Shown here piece by piece: positions 51,030-63,836 of a DNA stretch of 64,000 nt. This DNA is from Leptodactylus fallax (taxonomy: Eukaryota; Chordata; Amphibia; Anura; Leptodactylidae): the NCBI GenBank assembly GCA_947044405.1, contig CAMRHE010000133.1:2976001-3040000 (forward strand). Reading direction: 5' to 3'. The position numbers and the translations under genes were made by a program. The notes under the pieces are model-generated. The model was given only the letters and a program-made list of their open reading frames with translations, searched no databases and had not been told where the DNA came from. Each line of letters begins with the position of its first letter. The stretch's first letter is position 1.

Positions 51030-51975
51030 TTTCCTGATATATTAGACAGACTCTGCTCTGAAGCCTCCGACATAGTTGTGAATGTAGCTTTTATCTTTTT
51101 TACCTGGGACAACCCCAAAACGTTCCAAATCCAGAAACAATCCCATAAATTTGGTATAGTTGTGTAGTATGGAGTGAGAATACTTTATTAACCTAAAACC
51201 AGAGAACTTTTCTGAAAAATGCTCTTCAAGCAACATCAACCAGAGGAGATACTGCGCGACATGTCAACCTCTCGCCAGCCTTCATGTCAATGTATTGCCA
51301 GGATTTCCAATTAATAAATTGCTCAGGTGCCTGTATAGCGCCGACATCATCCAGTTTATGGCGTGTATCCGTCACTGTGAGCACATGATAACGCCTTGTC
51401 ACCTACATCACAGGCTTCTCCTGACTTATTCTGAGCTCCTAATAATAGAGCTGTCACCACGCCGTGGCAGGGTAATGGTATATTGCTCCTGTGTACATTG
51501 GGGAGCGGCTGCTGTCTGTGGACTTGTCTTTGTGTAAAGTCTATCAGTAATCAATCAGCAGCCCCCTGATGGTTGCAGAGACGGGTTCAGGCCATGTTAA
51601 CTCGGTGTACGGCACACGGTGGGGGTAGGAATCCTCCGTGGTTAAAGACGGCAATGACTACTGCCAGCTGTCAGCAATTACTGGGCCTCAGACGCTGCAA
51701 GGGAAGTCGGTGTCTGTACTCACTGTGCATAGAACCGCGCATACATTACTGCTCTGAGGTTCATATTATCACATTGTACGGCTCTCAGGGGTCATGGTAT
51801 ATAATACACGCTATATGGTCTGATAGGTGAAGGTTACAATTCTAGGACTTCCACCTATTGGGGGGATCTCCTGCTCCCTTGTGAGGCACTCCAAAGAGGT
51901 GATGAAGCAGCTGTGCACACTAGTTATCTCCATTGTAGGGGATACGGAAAAAGCTGAGTGGTTTGTAATTACCAT
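51030..51975. other. No gene, inferred intron
   Basis: Looks single-copy. No exon with a melatonin-receptor TM1 signature on the minus strand. Confidence 0.4.
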
Positions 51976-52053
51976 GACAGGACAAAGTGACAGGACAAAG
52001 TGACAGCACAAAGAGACAGCACAAAGAGACAGCACAAAGTGACAGCACAAAGT
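51976..52053 (+). repeat. 13-bp tandem repeat, six units
   Basis: GACAGCACAAAGT and the variants GACAGGACAAAGT and GACAGCACAAAGA repeat six times without gaps. Confidence 0.92.
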
Positions 52054-52179
52054 GACAGCGTATCACAAGGATATGTCATCCTCATCTGCCCATGGGGGGT
52101 CCTCGGGAATAAGCCTGCTGGATTCTATGGCTTTCAATCACTCTCAACATGTAACATGATGTTTCTTGACTAGTTCTTT

Positions 52180-52860
52180 AACCACTTCAGTACCAGCCAA
52201 TCTCTCTGGTTCAGGACCAGACACATTTTTGTGTTTTTTTTTTTTGTATGTGCGGTTTTGAGGGCTATAACATTTTTATCATTTTTTATCAACCAATTTT
52301 TGCATCTTTTTTCGGTGACACATAGGGCTTTATTTTTATGTTATTTTTATTTTTCCATGTTTCTTTATTTATTTTTTTTAGATCTGGGAAAGTATAAACA
52401 AAAGAGGAGGGAAACCCTGTCTCTATTTCACGTTTCACATTTTTTTTTTTTTTTTATTAATATCACTAAGCGCTACTAAAAAGCTTATTAAAATAGTTTT
52501 TCCTCTCCATTGCGGTAATTTTTATTTTGTATTGTGTTGTCGGGGGTATGAGGGCATGGTGTTGGGGTATTATTTATTTATTTTTTAAATGATTTTAACT
52601 TTTTTTTTTTTTTACTTTTTCTATTCATTTTATTTATTAATTTATTTTTCTTACATTGTGTCCCCATAAGGTCATAATAGACCTTTGGGGACATCTGATT
52701 ACTTTTTTTTTTTGGTGGGGGAGGCTGATTTACCCTGTAACTAGGACTGATACATTTAGCCCCAGTTACAGGAGGAAAACAGCCTCCTGCCCATAACTAC
52801 AGAGCTGATGTGGCGGCTCCCATAGCTGTGTATACAGATAGATACAGATACAGTGCTCCC
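52180..52860 (+). repeat. T-rich dispersed repeat
   Basis: The same ordered blocks as 14580-15150 (TTTGAGGGCTATAACATTTT, GTGACACATAGGGCTTTATT, AAGGTCATAATAGACCTTTG, TTTAGCCCCAGTTACAGG, GCGGCTCCCATAGCTGTGTA). Opens AACCACTTCAGTACCAGCCA. Confidence 0.75.
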
Positions 52861-52968
52861 CGCTGCTGCAGCTGCTTAAGTCTGCGAGGGCATACCGGTA
52901 TGTCCTTACAGAACAAGAGAGGGACCACCCAGATGTAAATACTTTATGGGTGATCCAGAACTGGTTAA

Positions 52969-53933
<965 letters not shown>

Positions 53934-53954
53934 TATATAATAGAATAATGGAAG

Positions 53955-54065
53955 CAGAAAGTCTGTAGAGGAAAGCGCTGTGGGAAAAAGCGCAATGTAT
54001 TTCCGTCATGGTTTTACCTGGAGCACTTTTTCACTGTGGCCCACTACCTGGGGCCTTATCCTTAA
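53955..54065. repeat. Right-arm copy of the 46586 MITE family
   Basis: AAAGCGCTGTGGGAAAAAGC, then GAGCACTTTTTCACTGTGGC and ACCTGGGGCCTTATCCTTAA, matching 46825-46920. It lies just right of Tc1 copy B, which may have inserted next to or into it. Confidence 0.55.
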
Positions 54066-54078
54066 AATGTGTTTAACA

Positions 54079-54475
54079 TTAAAGGGGTTGCTCAGGATAT
54101 ACAGTGTTCTGCAAGGAGGCCAGGGAAAGTGAAAAATAATAATAATAAAAAAACATACTCACCTGTCCTGGGTGCTCTGGAGTCTCCCACCACTGTCCGG
54201 TCCCACAGCGCCATGGTTCGGAAGTACTCGCCACACTTGACCATTGAGGACAATCGGCGGCCTAAGGAAGGGACCGGGATGTCACTTGCATACCTCACCT
54301 GTGACATCCCATGTCCTTTCTTTAGGCCGGTGAGACCTCAGGGGTCACATGCGGCGAGGACTTCCACTGAAACAAGACCCATGGAGCAGCAGAACCAGGG
54401 AGACACTGGAGAACTGGGGACAGGTGAGTATTATTTTTTTTATTTTTTTTCACCTTCCCCAGAACACCTAACATA
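54079..54475. mobile_element. MITE with inverted inner arms
   Basis: Starts after TTAA at 54079-54082 with AGGGGTTGCTCAGGATA. The inner pair is CATACTCACCTGTCCTGG at the left and GGGGACAGGTGAGTATTATT at the right, with further complementary GGCCTAAGG / CTTTAGGCC blocks near the centre. The right terminus could not be fixed. Confidence 0.65.
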
Positions 54476-54549
54476 AATAAATTATACATCTCCACGTCTG
54501 AAAATTACTATAAACATACAAAAATATTTTTCCCATGCGATGAACACTG

Positions 54550-55145
54550 TAGTGGGAAAAAAAATAAATGAAAAGGGCTAAACTGCCTTTTTTTGCCAAT
54601 TTGCCTCCCATAAAAATTTTAATAAAAAGCGGATCAAAACATCAGACATTCCACAAAATGGTATAACTAGAAAGTACACCTGGCCCCACAAAAAAAGACG
54701 CCCTATGTATCCCCTTACATCGGAATATAAAAAACTTATGGATGTGAGAACATGACGACTTCAAGAAATGTTTTTTTTTCAAAGTTTTGGATTTTTTTTT
54801 AAGGGGTTAAAATGTAAAAAAGTTATATACATTTGGTATCCTCACAATACAGGTGGCATATCACTTTGGCTGCACAGTTAACGTCGTAAACACAAAGCCT
54901 GTAAGAAAGTCGCACAAATGCACTTTTTTCTCCAATTCCACCCCATTCTGAATTTTTTTCCAGCTTCCCAGTATATTGTACAGAATATTAAATGGTACCA
55001 TTAAGAAGATCAATTTGTCCCACAAACATTAAACCTTCATATGGCTCTGAGAACGGAAAAATAAAAAAGTTATGGGGTTTGAAAGGCGGGGAGTCAAAAA
55101 CGAAGATCAAAAATCAAAAAATGCCTCTGGCGCGAAGGGGATAAC
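54550..55145 (-). repeat. Dispersed repeat family, inverted copy
   Basis: TTTCAAAGTTTTGGATTTTT, TTCTCCAATTCCACCCCATT, CCAGCTTCCCAGTATATTGT and GCGAAGGGGATAAC follow in the same order as at 3745-4430. Confidence 0.7.
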
Positions 55146-55302
55146 AGTTCTTCACTAACAATAATAACTAAGCTTAATGGTTCTGGTCACTTTACTGGCA
55201 CAATACACCTAATAGTTACAACACTCAGAAGAGACACACAATCATAAACCACTGAGATCAGTGATCAAGTGCAGCGTTAACAATTTCTGGGGGACCTAAT
55301 GG

Positions 55303-55657
55303 GTAAGGCTTGGTTCACATCTGTGTTCAGGTTTCCGTTCGGGAAATCCGCTTGGGGACCCCCCGAACGGAAACCTATATGCATAAAAAAGCAGTTTACC
55401 TGGGAAATCTGTGGACCCCGTAGACTATAATGGGGTCTGTGTGGTTTCCGCACGAAACATGCGGAAACATGTGGATTGTAAAGTGCTGCTTGCTTCGTGC
55501 GGAAACCGAGCAGAAACCACACGGACCCCATTATAGTCTATGGGGTCCGCGGGTTTCCCAGGTAAACCGCTTTTTTATGCGTATAGGTTTCCGTTCGGGG
55601 GGTCCCCAAGTGGACTCCCCAAACGGAAACCCGAATGCAGATGTGAACCGGGCCTAA
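55303..55657. mobile_element. Long palindromic MITE
   Basis: The left end GTAAGGCTTGGTTCACATCT and the right end ATGTGAACCGGGCCTA pair. Next come GGTTTCCGTTCGGG and its complement, then TAGACTATAATGGGGTCTGT against CCCATTATAGTCTATGGGGT. Nearly the whole 355 bp can fold into one hairpin. No transposase frame. Confidence 0.82.
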
Positions 55658-55828
55658 ATACAGTGTTGCTTTATTATTTTAGCTCAGTCTGGGCATTTAC
55701 CCAATTTTTTAAAAATAAGTTGGACAACCTTTTCCTGAATAGAGTACCACTGAACAATTGTGTAACCCTTGTGTAATCTCTGGTTCCTGCTCATTCCACA
55801 TGAACCACATCCATTTCCTCAAGGCAGA

Positions 55829-56170
55829 CTTTATCTCTTCAGACCCCAGAGTATAATAGGTGGACGTCCAGGGGAGGTGTAAAAAATAAAAAAACATTTA
55901 TACTCACCTTACCCACCATTTTTGGGGGCTCTTTGCATTGTTGGGCGCTCTCTCTCAATCGCCTCAGTGACATCATGATGCTCAGCATGCCCATGTGATT
56001 GCTGTGGCCCAATCACAGGCCTCAGTGAGGACCCCAAGTGAATGATGTCACCAGGAATATGCCTGGTGGAGACCCAAAAGAAATGAGGGAAGGTGAGTAT
56101 AAAAGTTTTTATTTTTTCACCTCCCTTGGGCCTCCACCTACTATACTCTGGGGTCTGAAGAGAATCTCAT
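55829..56170. mobile_element. Palindromic MITE with 'CCAGAGTATAATAGG' arms
   Basis: Left arm CTCTTCAGACCCCAGAGTAT ... GGGGAGGTGTAAAAAATAAA ... TTATACTCACCTT. The right arm is the complement of the same blocks (AAGGTGAGTATAAAAG ... CTATACTCTGGGGTCTGAAG). The middle includes GTGACATCATGATGCTCAGC. Partial copies occur at 7135, 11745, 30075, 40374 and 62265. Confidence 0.82.
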
Positions 56171-56655
56171 GATATACCACTTTATTGGCAGTGACTTTCT
56201 AGCCTCTGGCTCAACCATTTTGCTCATCATCTGCCCCTGTGACAACCAAGCCTTACATGGTGAAGCAGCAAAATACTCTGTTCCAGAAAATCCCTTTAAC
56301 ACAAAGATGACTCTCGCACCAGCCTTGCCTCATACCGCCTGGCCTCCAGCCTACCCCCAATCTCCTTAGTGGGAGAACCCCTCCAAGCCTCCATTCCAGC
56401 ACCACTCCCAAGACAAGACTGGCTTCCAGCACTGGTTTTCAGCATACCTCAACCCAAACATGTGGAACAAGCTTCAGGTCTAATATTCCCAGGCCAACAG
56501 TAGCCTAGATAGACGCTGCACACATGTCCATTGGCACCAAAACTCCCTTTTTTTATCTCTTTCTAACTACTCCTTTCAGCAGCTGCTAGTCATACCATAG
56601 TTGCACAGCGCATCAATATATGCATCTTTCCGATACCTCCAGGTTCTTCCTAGTC

Positions 56656-57129
56656 CAGGGGCGTAACTAAAGGCTTATGGACCCCGGTGCAAAATCTCAT
56701 CTTGGGCTCCCTGCACAACTTCTCCTCACATCAGACATGATGAAGACATCCCATCATTCCCATCCCCTGTCGGTGACCCCCAGACAGTAATTGTGCCCTC
56801 TTCTGTGCCCTAACCTCACCCACAGCATCTTTGCTTGACTATATGCTGCTGAACAACTATTCTTTTTGACATTAAAAGGTTAATTTTCTCTATCAGTGAA
56901 AGGCTGTATATCATAAATCTTCTTCCCCTGTCTTGTTCCAGTGCACCAGAGGGCAGGGGTAATACATTTATGATGCACAGACTGTCAGCCATCAGCCCTA
57001 GTGGCCGCCCTGGCTATAGGCCTCGTGGCAGCTGCAGCCTCTATCAGTAAGCCAATGCTTATGGGCACTCTAAGGCTTCTGGACCCAGATGCGACTGCAC
57101 CCTTGGCACCCCCTAAAGTTATATCCCTG
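56656..57129. mobile_element. hAT-type MITE, related to 36449
   Basis: Starts CAGGGGCGTAACTAAAGGCT and ends CCTAAAGTTATATCCCTG, complementary termini of this family. The flanks TCCTAGTC and TCTTGGCC agree at five of eight bases and may be a decayed duplication. The repeat block at 56850-56985 lies within this span, so the interior may be composite. Confidence 0.6.
56850..56985 (+). repeat. Dispersed repeat shared with 22985-23110
   Basis: See the partner copy. Same order of blocks, with about 15 extra bases between them. It lies inside the span of the hAT-type MITE 56656-57129. Confidence 0.65.
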
Positions 57130-57286
57130 TCTTGGCCCTACTCCATTATCTATACCTCCCCTTTAGCTGATACTCAAGAAGACTTTATGGTCAATGCTTC
57201 TAGAAGAGAATACCGCCAAAATAACCAAAATACCTCCAAGTAAAAAGAAACCTCATTGTGCCTCTCATTTTTCATACTGTAATATA

Positions 57287-57664
57287 CTAGTGCATCTCAA
57301 TAAGTTAGAATATCATCAGAATTACCCACCTTGTGGATTGTGTCAATGACTGCCTTCTGGACATCTGTCAAGTCAGCAGTCTTCCCCATGATTGTGTCGC
57401 CTACTGAACCAGACTAAGGGACCTTATTAAACGCTTAGGAAGCCTTTGCAGTTGTTTTGGATTAATTATTCTAATTTTCTGAGATAATGACTTTTGGTTT
57501 TCCTTGGCTGTGCCATAATCATCAACATTAACAGAAATAAACACTTGAAAAAGTTCACTCTGTTTGTAATGACTCAATATAATATATGTGTTTCACTTTT
57601 TCAATTGAATTACTAAAAAAAAAAAAACTTTTTGATGATATTCTAATTTATTGAAATGCACTAG
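57287..57664. mobile_element. Tc1-type MITE
   Basis: A 378-bp element with inverted ends CTAGTGCATCTCAATAAGTT and its near complement, extending about 30 bases each. Flanking TA lies at 57285-57286 and 57665-57666. No transposase frame is present, so it depends on an enzyme supplied elsewhere. Confidence 0.88.
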
Positions 57665-57666
57665 TA

Positions 57667-58849
57667 TGTCCTCAGAATACCATATTCATGATCCATGTGA
57701 AACAGATCCGAATGCTACAGTGTGTATCAATAACTTCTCCCGATCCTGGTTGTCATAGCCCCTTTCCTTTCAGCTATTCTCTACCATGATGAGTTGGAAA
57801 CCTTTAATGCAATTTCAATAATGAAAAATTGTCAAAGTAACAACTTCAAAAATTAGAATAAAATTTGTTCAAGTGTCTCTTTACCATAAACAAGAGGCTC
57901 CAGCTGCGATGCTCTTCAAAACTGATCATCAACGATTATTACAAATTTTGCACAAAATGAATAAATTACTGAGAGTGCCAAACAATGCTGAGAATTCCAT
58001 CCAAACATTATACTATGAACCCAGTGATGTCATCAGAGGGTCACATGACCAGCATGGTCCACAGTTGGACAAACTATAAGGGTTCAAAGCAGTGATGATA
58101 AATCCAAAGACCATGTAAAGTCTTCCTGTGGTCCGCAGGGGAGGGCTCATTCCTATTGTGTAGCCCCCGCCCACAGGTAATTATTTGGCATGCTTATGTA
58201 CAATGAGCGCTCTGTGCAACCAGGAAAAGGTTATTTCCACCTGGGCATTTTTGGCTATATCCACAGGATGTGCATAAATGCCCAATAGGTTTGGGTCCCT
58301 CCTCCTTTGGGAACCCACAGCTATAAGATCTTGAGAACAAAGGTCTCCTGCAATGAGGGGGAGCTGGTTAAGCAAGCTCGGGTCTCTCTATTCGCATTCT
58401 ATTCTCCTCTGCTCTGTTACCAGCATTTAGTGATCTGCTTTACAGCATGGCCATAGGCAGCAATAGTCTGGAAATGATTTACTGAGGTCTATGGGAGAGT
58501 TCTCTAGACATGATGTGTGCAGGGAGGAGGAGGAGATAAGCTGTGACATCATCTACTGTGGAGATAATGATGGATGTTATGTGGTGTTATCTTCTATTAT
58601 AGTAATAATGTATGTGATATGAATGGAGTGACTGCTGCAGATAAATCCAGCCCCATAATTCTAAGCATATTGTATATATACTTTTTTTTTTTTTCAAAAA
58701 ATGAGCACACCCCCAGATATTAAGGAATAGTTTTAGAATAGCACCACCTACTGTTTCTATGAATTGTTGTTAGTGTGTCCACCTCAGTAGATGTGCCAAG
58801 GTGGACACCAGGCTTATTCTTGACTCTCTTTTTCTCTGCTCATTTAGGA
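57667..58849. other. No gene, inferred intron
   Basis: Dispersed-repeat style at 58130-58380. No coding motif. Confidence 0.35.
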
Positions 58850-59022
58850 ATACGAGGGATCCCTGGTGTGGTGAGCCGGTTATTTTTGAGATGCTGAGCA
58901 AGTACGACTGCAGTAATCCTGTCTCACTGTCTTATTGCTTACTCAGCATTTCCTTTGACAAGCAGAGGAGACGTTTCAGCTTCAGAAGCAGCGGGTTCAC
59001 CATACCAGGGATCCCTCAGTAA
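58850..59022. repeat. Inverted repeat with GGATCCCTGGT ends
   Basis: GAGGGATCCCTGGTGTGGTG at 58853 and CACCATACCAGGGATCCCTC ending near 59019 are near complements. The central 120 bases are not clearly paired. Possible MITE. Confidence 0.6.
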
Positions 59023-59255
59023 TAATAAGCAAAGGCCGATCATTTTTGCTTACCTGTCCATGCTCCTGTCCTGGCTGCCCTTCGCTGTCTCCTCTAGGTG
59101 GAGCTACACTTATGTCACAACACTGGAGAACACAGGGCACTGTACATTCTTCAGCGTTGTCTACAGAGCACCCTTTAGGCAGCAGCGAAGGGCGGCCATG
59201 ACTGGAGCGTGGACAGGTGAGTAAAAATTATCGGCCGCTACTCTTAGTGTGGTGG

Positions 59256-59460
59256 TGGGGGAAAAAAACGGGGTCATATACTGTGGGCTTTAAAAAAATA
59301 TACTGTGTGGAGGGGGTATAAAAGGGGGTCGTAAACTGTGTGGGGGGCCATAAATAGGGGGGATCATATACTGTGGGGGGGTAAAAAAGGGGGTCATATA
59401 CTATGTGGGGGTCATAAAAAGGGGTCAAACACTGTGTGAGGGCCATAAAAAGAAGTGACA
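59256..59460. repeat. Short array related to the 31-bp repeat
   Basis: Irregular copies of GGGGTCATATACTGTG with GGGGGCCATAAA between them, six or seven units. The motif is like the 11910-13330 unit but the spacing is variable. Confidence 0.65.
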
Positions 59461-60699
59461 AGACACCCGAGTTAAGTTTTTTTTTCACAAATTTTGGCAC
59501 ACCGATCTCAAAAGGTTATCCATCACTGCAGTAGATGAAGCAAAGTCTGACTACGACTACAACTTGTAAAGTCCTAGGCTTTCCTATGTAATTATTTCTT
59601 CAGATTAATCAGAATAGGTTTGTGTTCTGGTTTATCCAGTGTTGTCACTCACGGCTTTGTATAAGGCCCCTTCCCCTGCAGAACAAGTGCTAGTTGTAAG
59701 CCCTGGAACATGGATACTGGAGAAGTTTTTATGTTTTTTATTTTTTTGTTTATTCGAAAGGCAATGCTGAACAACAGTATTTGAATTATTTTTGATACTA
59801 TTTTATTTTTAACACCAGGCATTCGATAATTTTACAATTTAAAAAAATTAATTCTGTTGCAAATACAGCAATAAACCAGCCCGACGTGTCATTGAAAGAG
59901 TTGTGTTGCCTCCCTGGAATTATACACTTTGTATCTGTGAATGTCTTAGTCCTTGAAAAGACTGAGATAAGTGAATCTGTTGCCAGCGATAGCTTCGTAC
60001 AGCACTAGAAACAAGATAACTACTAAAATATGGTGATCACAATTTTTAACTTTTTTTTTTTTTTTTTTGCTGCTTTTTTTTTCTTTTTGTCTCGTACAAA
60101 GTCTGCTCACTTTTCTCTTTGAAATGCAATACAGCAATTTCCAATCCATTCATGTATAAAACAATCACAATAGCTACTAATTCTCTCCTCTGCCATTAAG
60201 AAGTCTATATAATCAGCCTGAAGTAAGATACTGGAGTCTATGAAAGAATAGTAATCACGGTTGAAAGGCGGCCATGGTAAGCGCAGCTTCTGCTCCTTTC
60301 AGGCAGATAAACCTTTCAGAATACATTTCCCAATACTTATCAGGTATTCTAATCCAGGCAACAAGGCGGTACCCAATCCGGAAAGCTAAAAAGAAAAGAC
60401 TCATTCCAAGACGTTAATTAGGTGAGTAAAAATACCCGCGTAGTAGAAAGAGAGACATTACAAAAATAATTGGAAATATTTAGGTAGAATTTTTGGGATT
60501 ATTGAGGTTGCTATAAAATAATAGAATTAAAAGAAAACTAATAATGCATAAAATTATTAAAAAACTAATAATTATAAAATGAATACAAATTATTTAAAGA
60601 GATCGTTCCATTAGGACATTCCTTGTCCATTTGTACAGTATAGGGGTGTCGTAGAGATGCTTTGGGACCAGCGCCACAATGGAAAAGGCCTCCCCCAAT
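59461..60699. other. No gene, inferred intron
   Basis: Nothing recognised beyond poly-T runs near 60049-60085. Confidence 0.4.
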
Positions 60700-61870
60700 G
60701 CATCATGAATTTTAACACCTTCCCACTCTGCGCCGTACTATTACGTCACATGAGCGAATAGTTAATGCTCAGCGGCGTAATAGTACGGTGCTGTTATGCC
60801 ACGGGCACAGGAACTGTGGCTATGGCATTACTTCTGGGCACACAGCCGAGGGCCGGGACTAGCTCCCAGATTAAACCCCCCTCCCAATAGCAATCACGGC
60901 ATCCTAGGAGGTCAGGGGGCAAAATCGCCCCTCTCTGTCACCCCTTGGACCCCCCGCAATAAGATCACAAATTCCGAGGGGTTGCCATGTAGCCAGGAGG
61001 CCGGGTCACGGCCTCCTGACTGCCATTGCATAGTTCCAATAGGACATACTGTGTTGCAGTACATTGCACAGGGGATCTGAGATCCCAGCTTCAAGTCTCC
61101 TTGTGGACCATGTAAAAAGTGAAAAAAAAAAACAAAACACACAGTTTACAACACTCAGTAATAAATGAACAAATAATAAAAAATAAAAAAAAAACACCTT
61201 TATATTTAAAAAAATATATAATGTAAACAAAAATAAATAAGCAAACATGTCAGGTATCCCCATGTGCGTACCCACTATCCAAAAATAGTGTTATTTATTC
61301 CATACGGTGAACAGCAAAAAAAAAAAAAAAAAACACAATAAGTAAATTAACGTATTTTGGTCACTTTGCTTTCCCAAAAAAATAACAATAAAAAGTGATC
61401 AGAAAGTCCTACATACCAAACAAAATAAAAAGTACAACAAATCCCCTAAATAATGAGCCCTGACAGATCTCCATCAACAGTAAATTAAAAAAGTTATAGG
61501 TGTCATAATACGGTGACCCCAGGAAAATCGCTCATTTTCAAAAGGTGGCATTTTATTTGTAAAAGTGACAAAACATGACAAAACCAATATAAATCTGGTA
61601 TCGCCGTATTCGTTATGACCCGCCAGACAAAGCTGCCAGGTCATTATTAATGCAGAGTGAACGCTGTAGAACATGCAAAAAAGTATGTTAGAATTGTGTG
61701 TTATATCACGTGGACGTCCAAAAAATTTTAAGAAAGCTAATCAAAACATTATATGTACCCCAAAATGGTGGCAAATGAAAGTACAACTGGTCCGCAAAGA
61801 ATAAGCCCTCAGATAGCTATGTGGACAGAAAATAAAAAAGTTATGAATTTTGGAATGCTGGGAAGGAAAA
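60700..61870 (-). repeat. Long copy of a dispersed non-coding repeat
   Basis: Opens TTTTAACACCTTCCCACTCT with an inverted CCGTACTATTACGTCAC / GGCGTAATAGTACGG pair, and continues through A-rich stretches to AAAAAGTTATGAATTTTGG. The right part resembles the 54550 family (GTCCGCAAAGAATAAGCCCT). The left part is distinct, so it may be two elements. Confidence 0.5.
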
Positions 61871-62264
61871 TATGAAAAGTATGAAAAAAGATTTACTTAG
61901 GTCTTCTAATATTTTTCAGCGCGCTGGAGAGTATGACATTGACACAGAAATAGCGTCAGTATCAGGCAGGCTGACTCTGATGAAGCAAACCTCAAAGCTT
62001 TATTTATATAAAAGAAGTGGACCAGTTGGTAATATACACATTGTCACCTCATTCATGCAATGTCTCTTCTACTAATCATGGTTATACAACATTACAATCA
62101 TGCTTGAATATACAGTATTAACTGTAATTGTATGTTGCATAAACATAACCTATGTACTTAGAATGCTGTATAAACAGAAAGTAAAGTTTACCTTTATTAT
62201 TACAAATTGTTAATTTTTTTTTTACAAATAGAGCTTTGTCTCGGGTGAACAAAAATGGCTGCAG
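61871..62264. other. No gene, inferred intron
   Basis: AT-rich, unassigned. Confidence 0.4.
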
Positions 62265-62480
62265 TATTATACTCTAAGATCTAGGTGGAGACCCAGGGGA
62301 AGTGACAAAAATAAAAAAAAACTCATACTCATCTTCTGTTACCTCTCTTGGGTCTTCTTGTGGCATCCGGTGCTCTTCTGTGACGTCATTGGTCCCAGTG
62401 ACCTGGGCACCATGAGTGTCATGACATCATGACACCCGCTGTGCCCATGTGACCTCTGGTGGTCCAATCACAGGCCTCTG
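62265..62480. mobile_element. Left arm of the 55829 MITE family
   Basis: TATTATACTCTAAGATCTAG, then ACCCAGGGGAAGTGACAAAA and CTCATACTCATCTTCTG, then the shared middle (CCAATCACAGGCCTCTGCTG). No right arm; the sequence changes to a pyrimidine-rich stretch at about 62480. Confidence 0.6.
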
Positions 62481-63160
62481 CTGTGACCCCTGTCTTCTCA
62501 CTCCTGAACCTATATCTGCGTACTTCCGCCGCTCCTGCTCCGCTGGCTATTCAGTTTCTCTGGCTGTTAGCTTCTGGATCTACGTCTCTTGTTACTGTTG
62601 ATGTCTGAGTTCTTGCTCCCGCTCCCTGACTTCATTTTGTGCCTGCCGATTCTGTACCTCCACTCCCTCCTGTTGTGACCACCGCTTGCCTTCTAGACAG
62701 TATCTTGTTGATCTCCAATTCTGTACTACGTTGACCTCCTGATACCGACCCAGCCTGCTGACTACTCTTCCGCCTCATCCCTCTGTACTGCGCTCCCGCC
62801 TGTTGCTGAGTGGTCTGTACAACTACGCTAATTATTGATCCTCTGCCTCCACCTGGAACCTGCTTGCTACTGCATCTTCTTCTGCTTCTGATCCTACATC
62901 AACCACTGCACGTGCTCAGGTGAGTTGTTTCGTATTTCTGGGCTTGCTGTGACTTGTGGTGCGCTGTGTGTCCTACACCCTCTGGGCTATTGCTACTCTG
63001 GCCAAAGGAAGCAGCTAAGTTCATCACCACCATCAGGAGCTCTGGTGAAAACCTCTGGAGGCTAGTTTCGGATTGGTTCGGGAGCAGCTGGATGCTCAGC
63101 GTTGTTTATCACGGTGTGCAGGGGTGTCCGGTTTCTGGAACTAACTATCTGTCTCTGTAC
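62480..63160. other. Pyrimidine-rich stretch, possible retroelement end
   Basis: A run of CT-rich phrases (CTGACTACTCTTCCGCCTCA, TGCGCTCCCGCCTGTTGCTG), then GTGCTCAGGTGAG, then CTCTGGCCAAAGGAAGCAGC. The style recalls long-terminal-repeat and leader regions of amphibian retroelements. No gag or pol frame, primer-binding site or paired repeat could be shown, so the call is weak. Confidence 0.25.
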
Positions 63161-63180
63161 TGCTAGAAATTGGATAGGTA

Positions 63181-63836
63181 GGTTCCTAGGAGCCCTGACA
63201 GTGTTATACACTATGTTTTATAGATAGGTTCCTAGGAGCCCTGACAGTGTTATACACTATGTTTTACAGATAGGTTCCTAGGAGCCCTGACAGTGTTCTA
63301 CACTATGTTTTATAGATAGGTTCCTAGGAGCCCTAACAGTGTCATACACTATGTTTTATAGATAGGTTCCTAGGAGCCCTGACAGTGTTATACACTCTGT
63401 TTTATAGATAGGTTCCTAGGAGCCCTGACAGTGTCATACACTATGTTTTATAGATAGGTTCCTAGGAGCCCTGACAGTGTTATACACTCTGTTTTATAGA
63501 TAGGTTCCTAGGAGCCCTGACAGTGTCATTCACTGTTTTACAGATAGGTTCCTAGGAGCCCTGACAGTGTTCTATACTACAGTATGTTTTATAGATAGGT
63601 TCCTAGGAGCCCTGACAGTGTTCTACACTATGTTTTATAGACAGGTTCCTAGGAGCCCTGACAGTGTTCTACACTATGTTTTATAGATAGGTTCCTAGGA
63701 GCCCTGACAGTGTTATACACTATGTTTTATAGACAGGTTCCTAGGAGCCCTGACAGTGTTCTACACTATGTTTTATAGATAGGTTCCTAGGAGCCCTGAC
63801 AGTGTCATACACTATGTTTTATAGATAGGTTCCTAC
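63181..63836 (+). repeat. 46-bp minisatellite, array 2 (about 14 units)
   Basis: Same 46-bp unit and same orientation as 7459-8388. Preceded by GCTAGAAATTGGATAG, the same flank as array 1, and ending at the same phase (GGTTCCTA). Variants include CACTCTGTTTTATAG and CCTAACAG. No eight-unit pattern was seen here. Confidence 0.95.

Noticed and set aside
54069..54476. Plus-strand frame of 135 codons
   Set aside because: Lies almost wholly inside a MITE with inverted arms; no protein motif.
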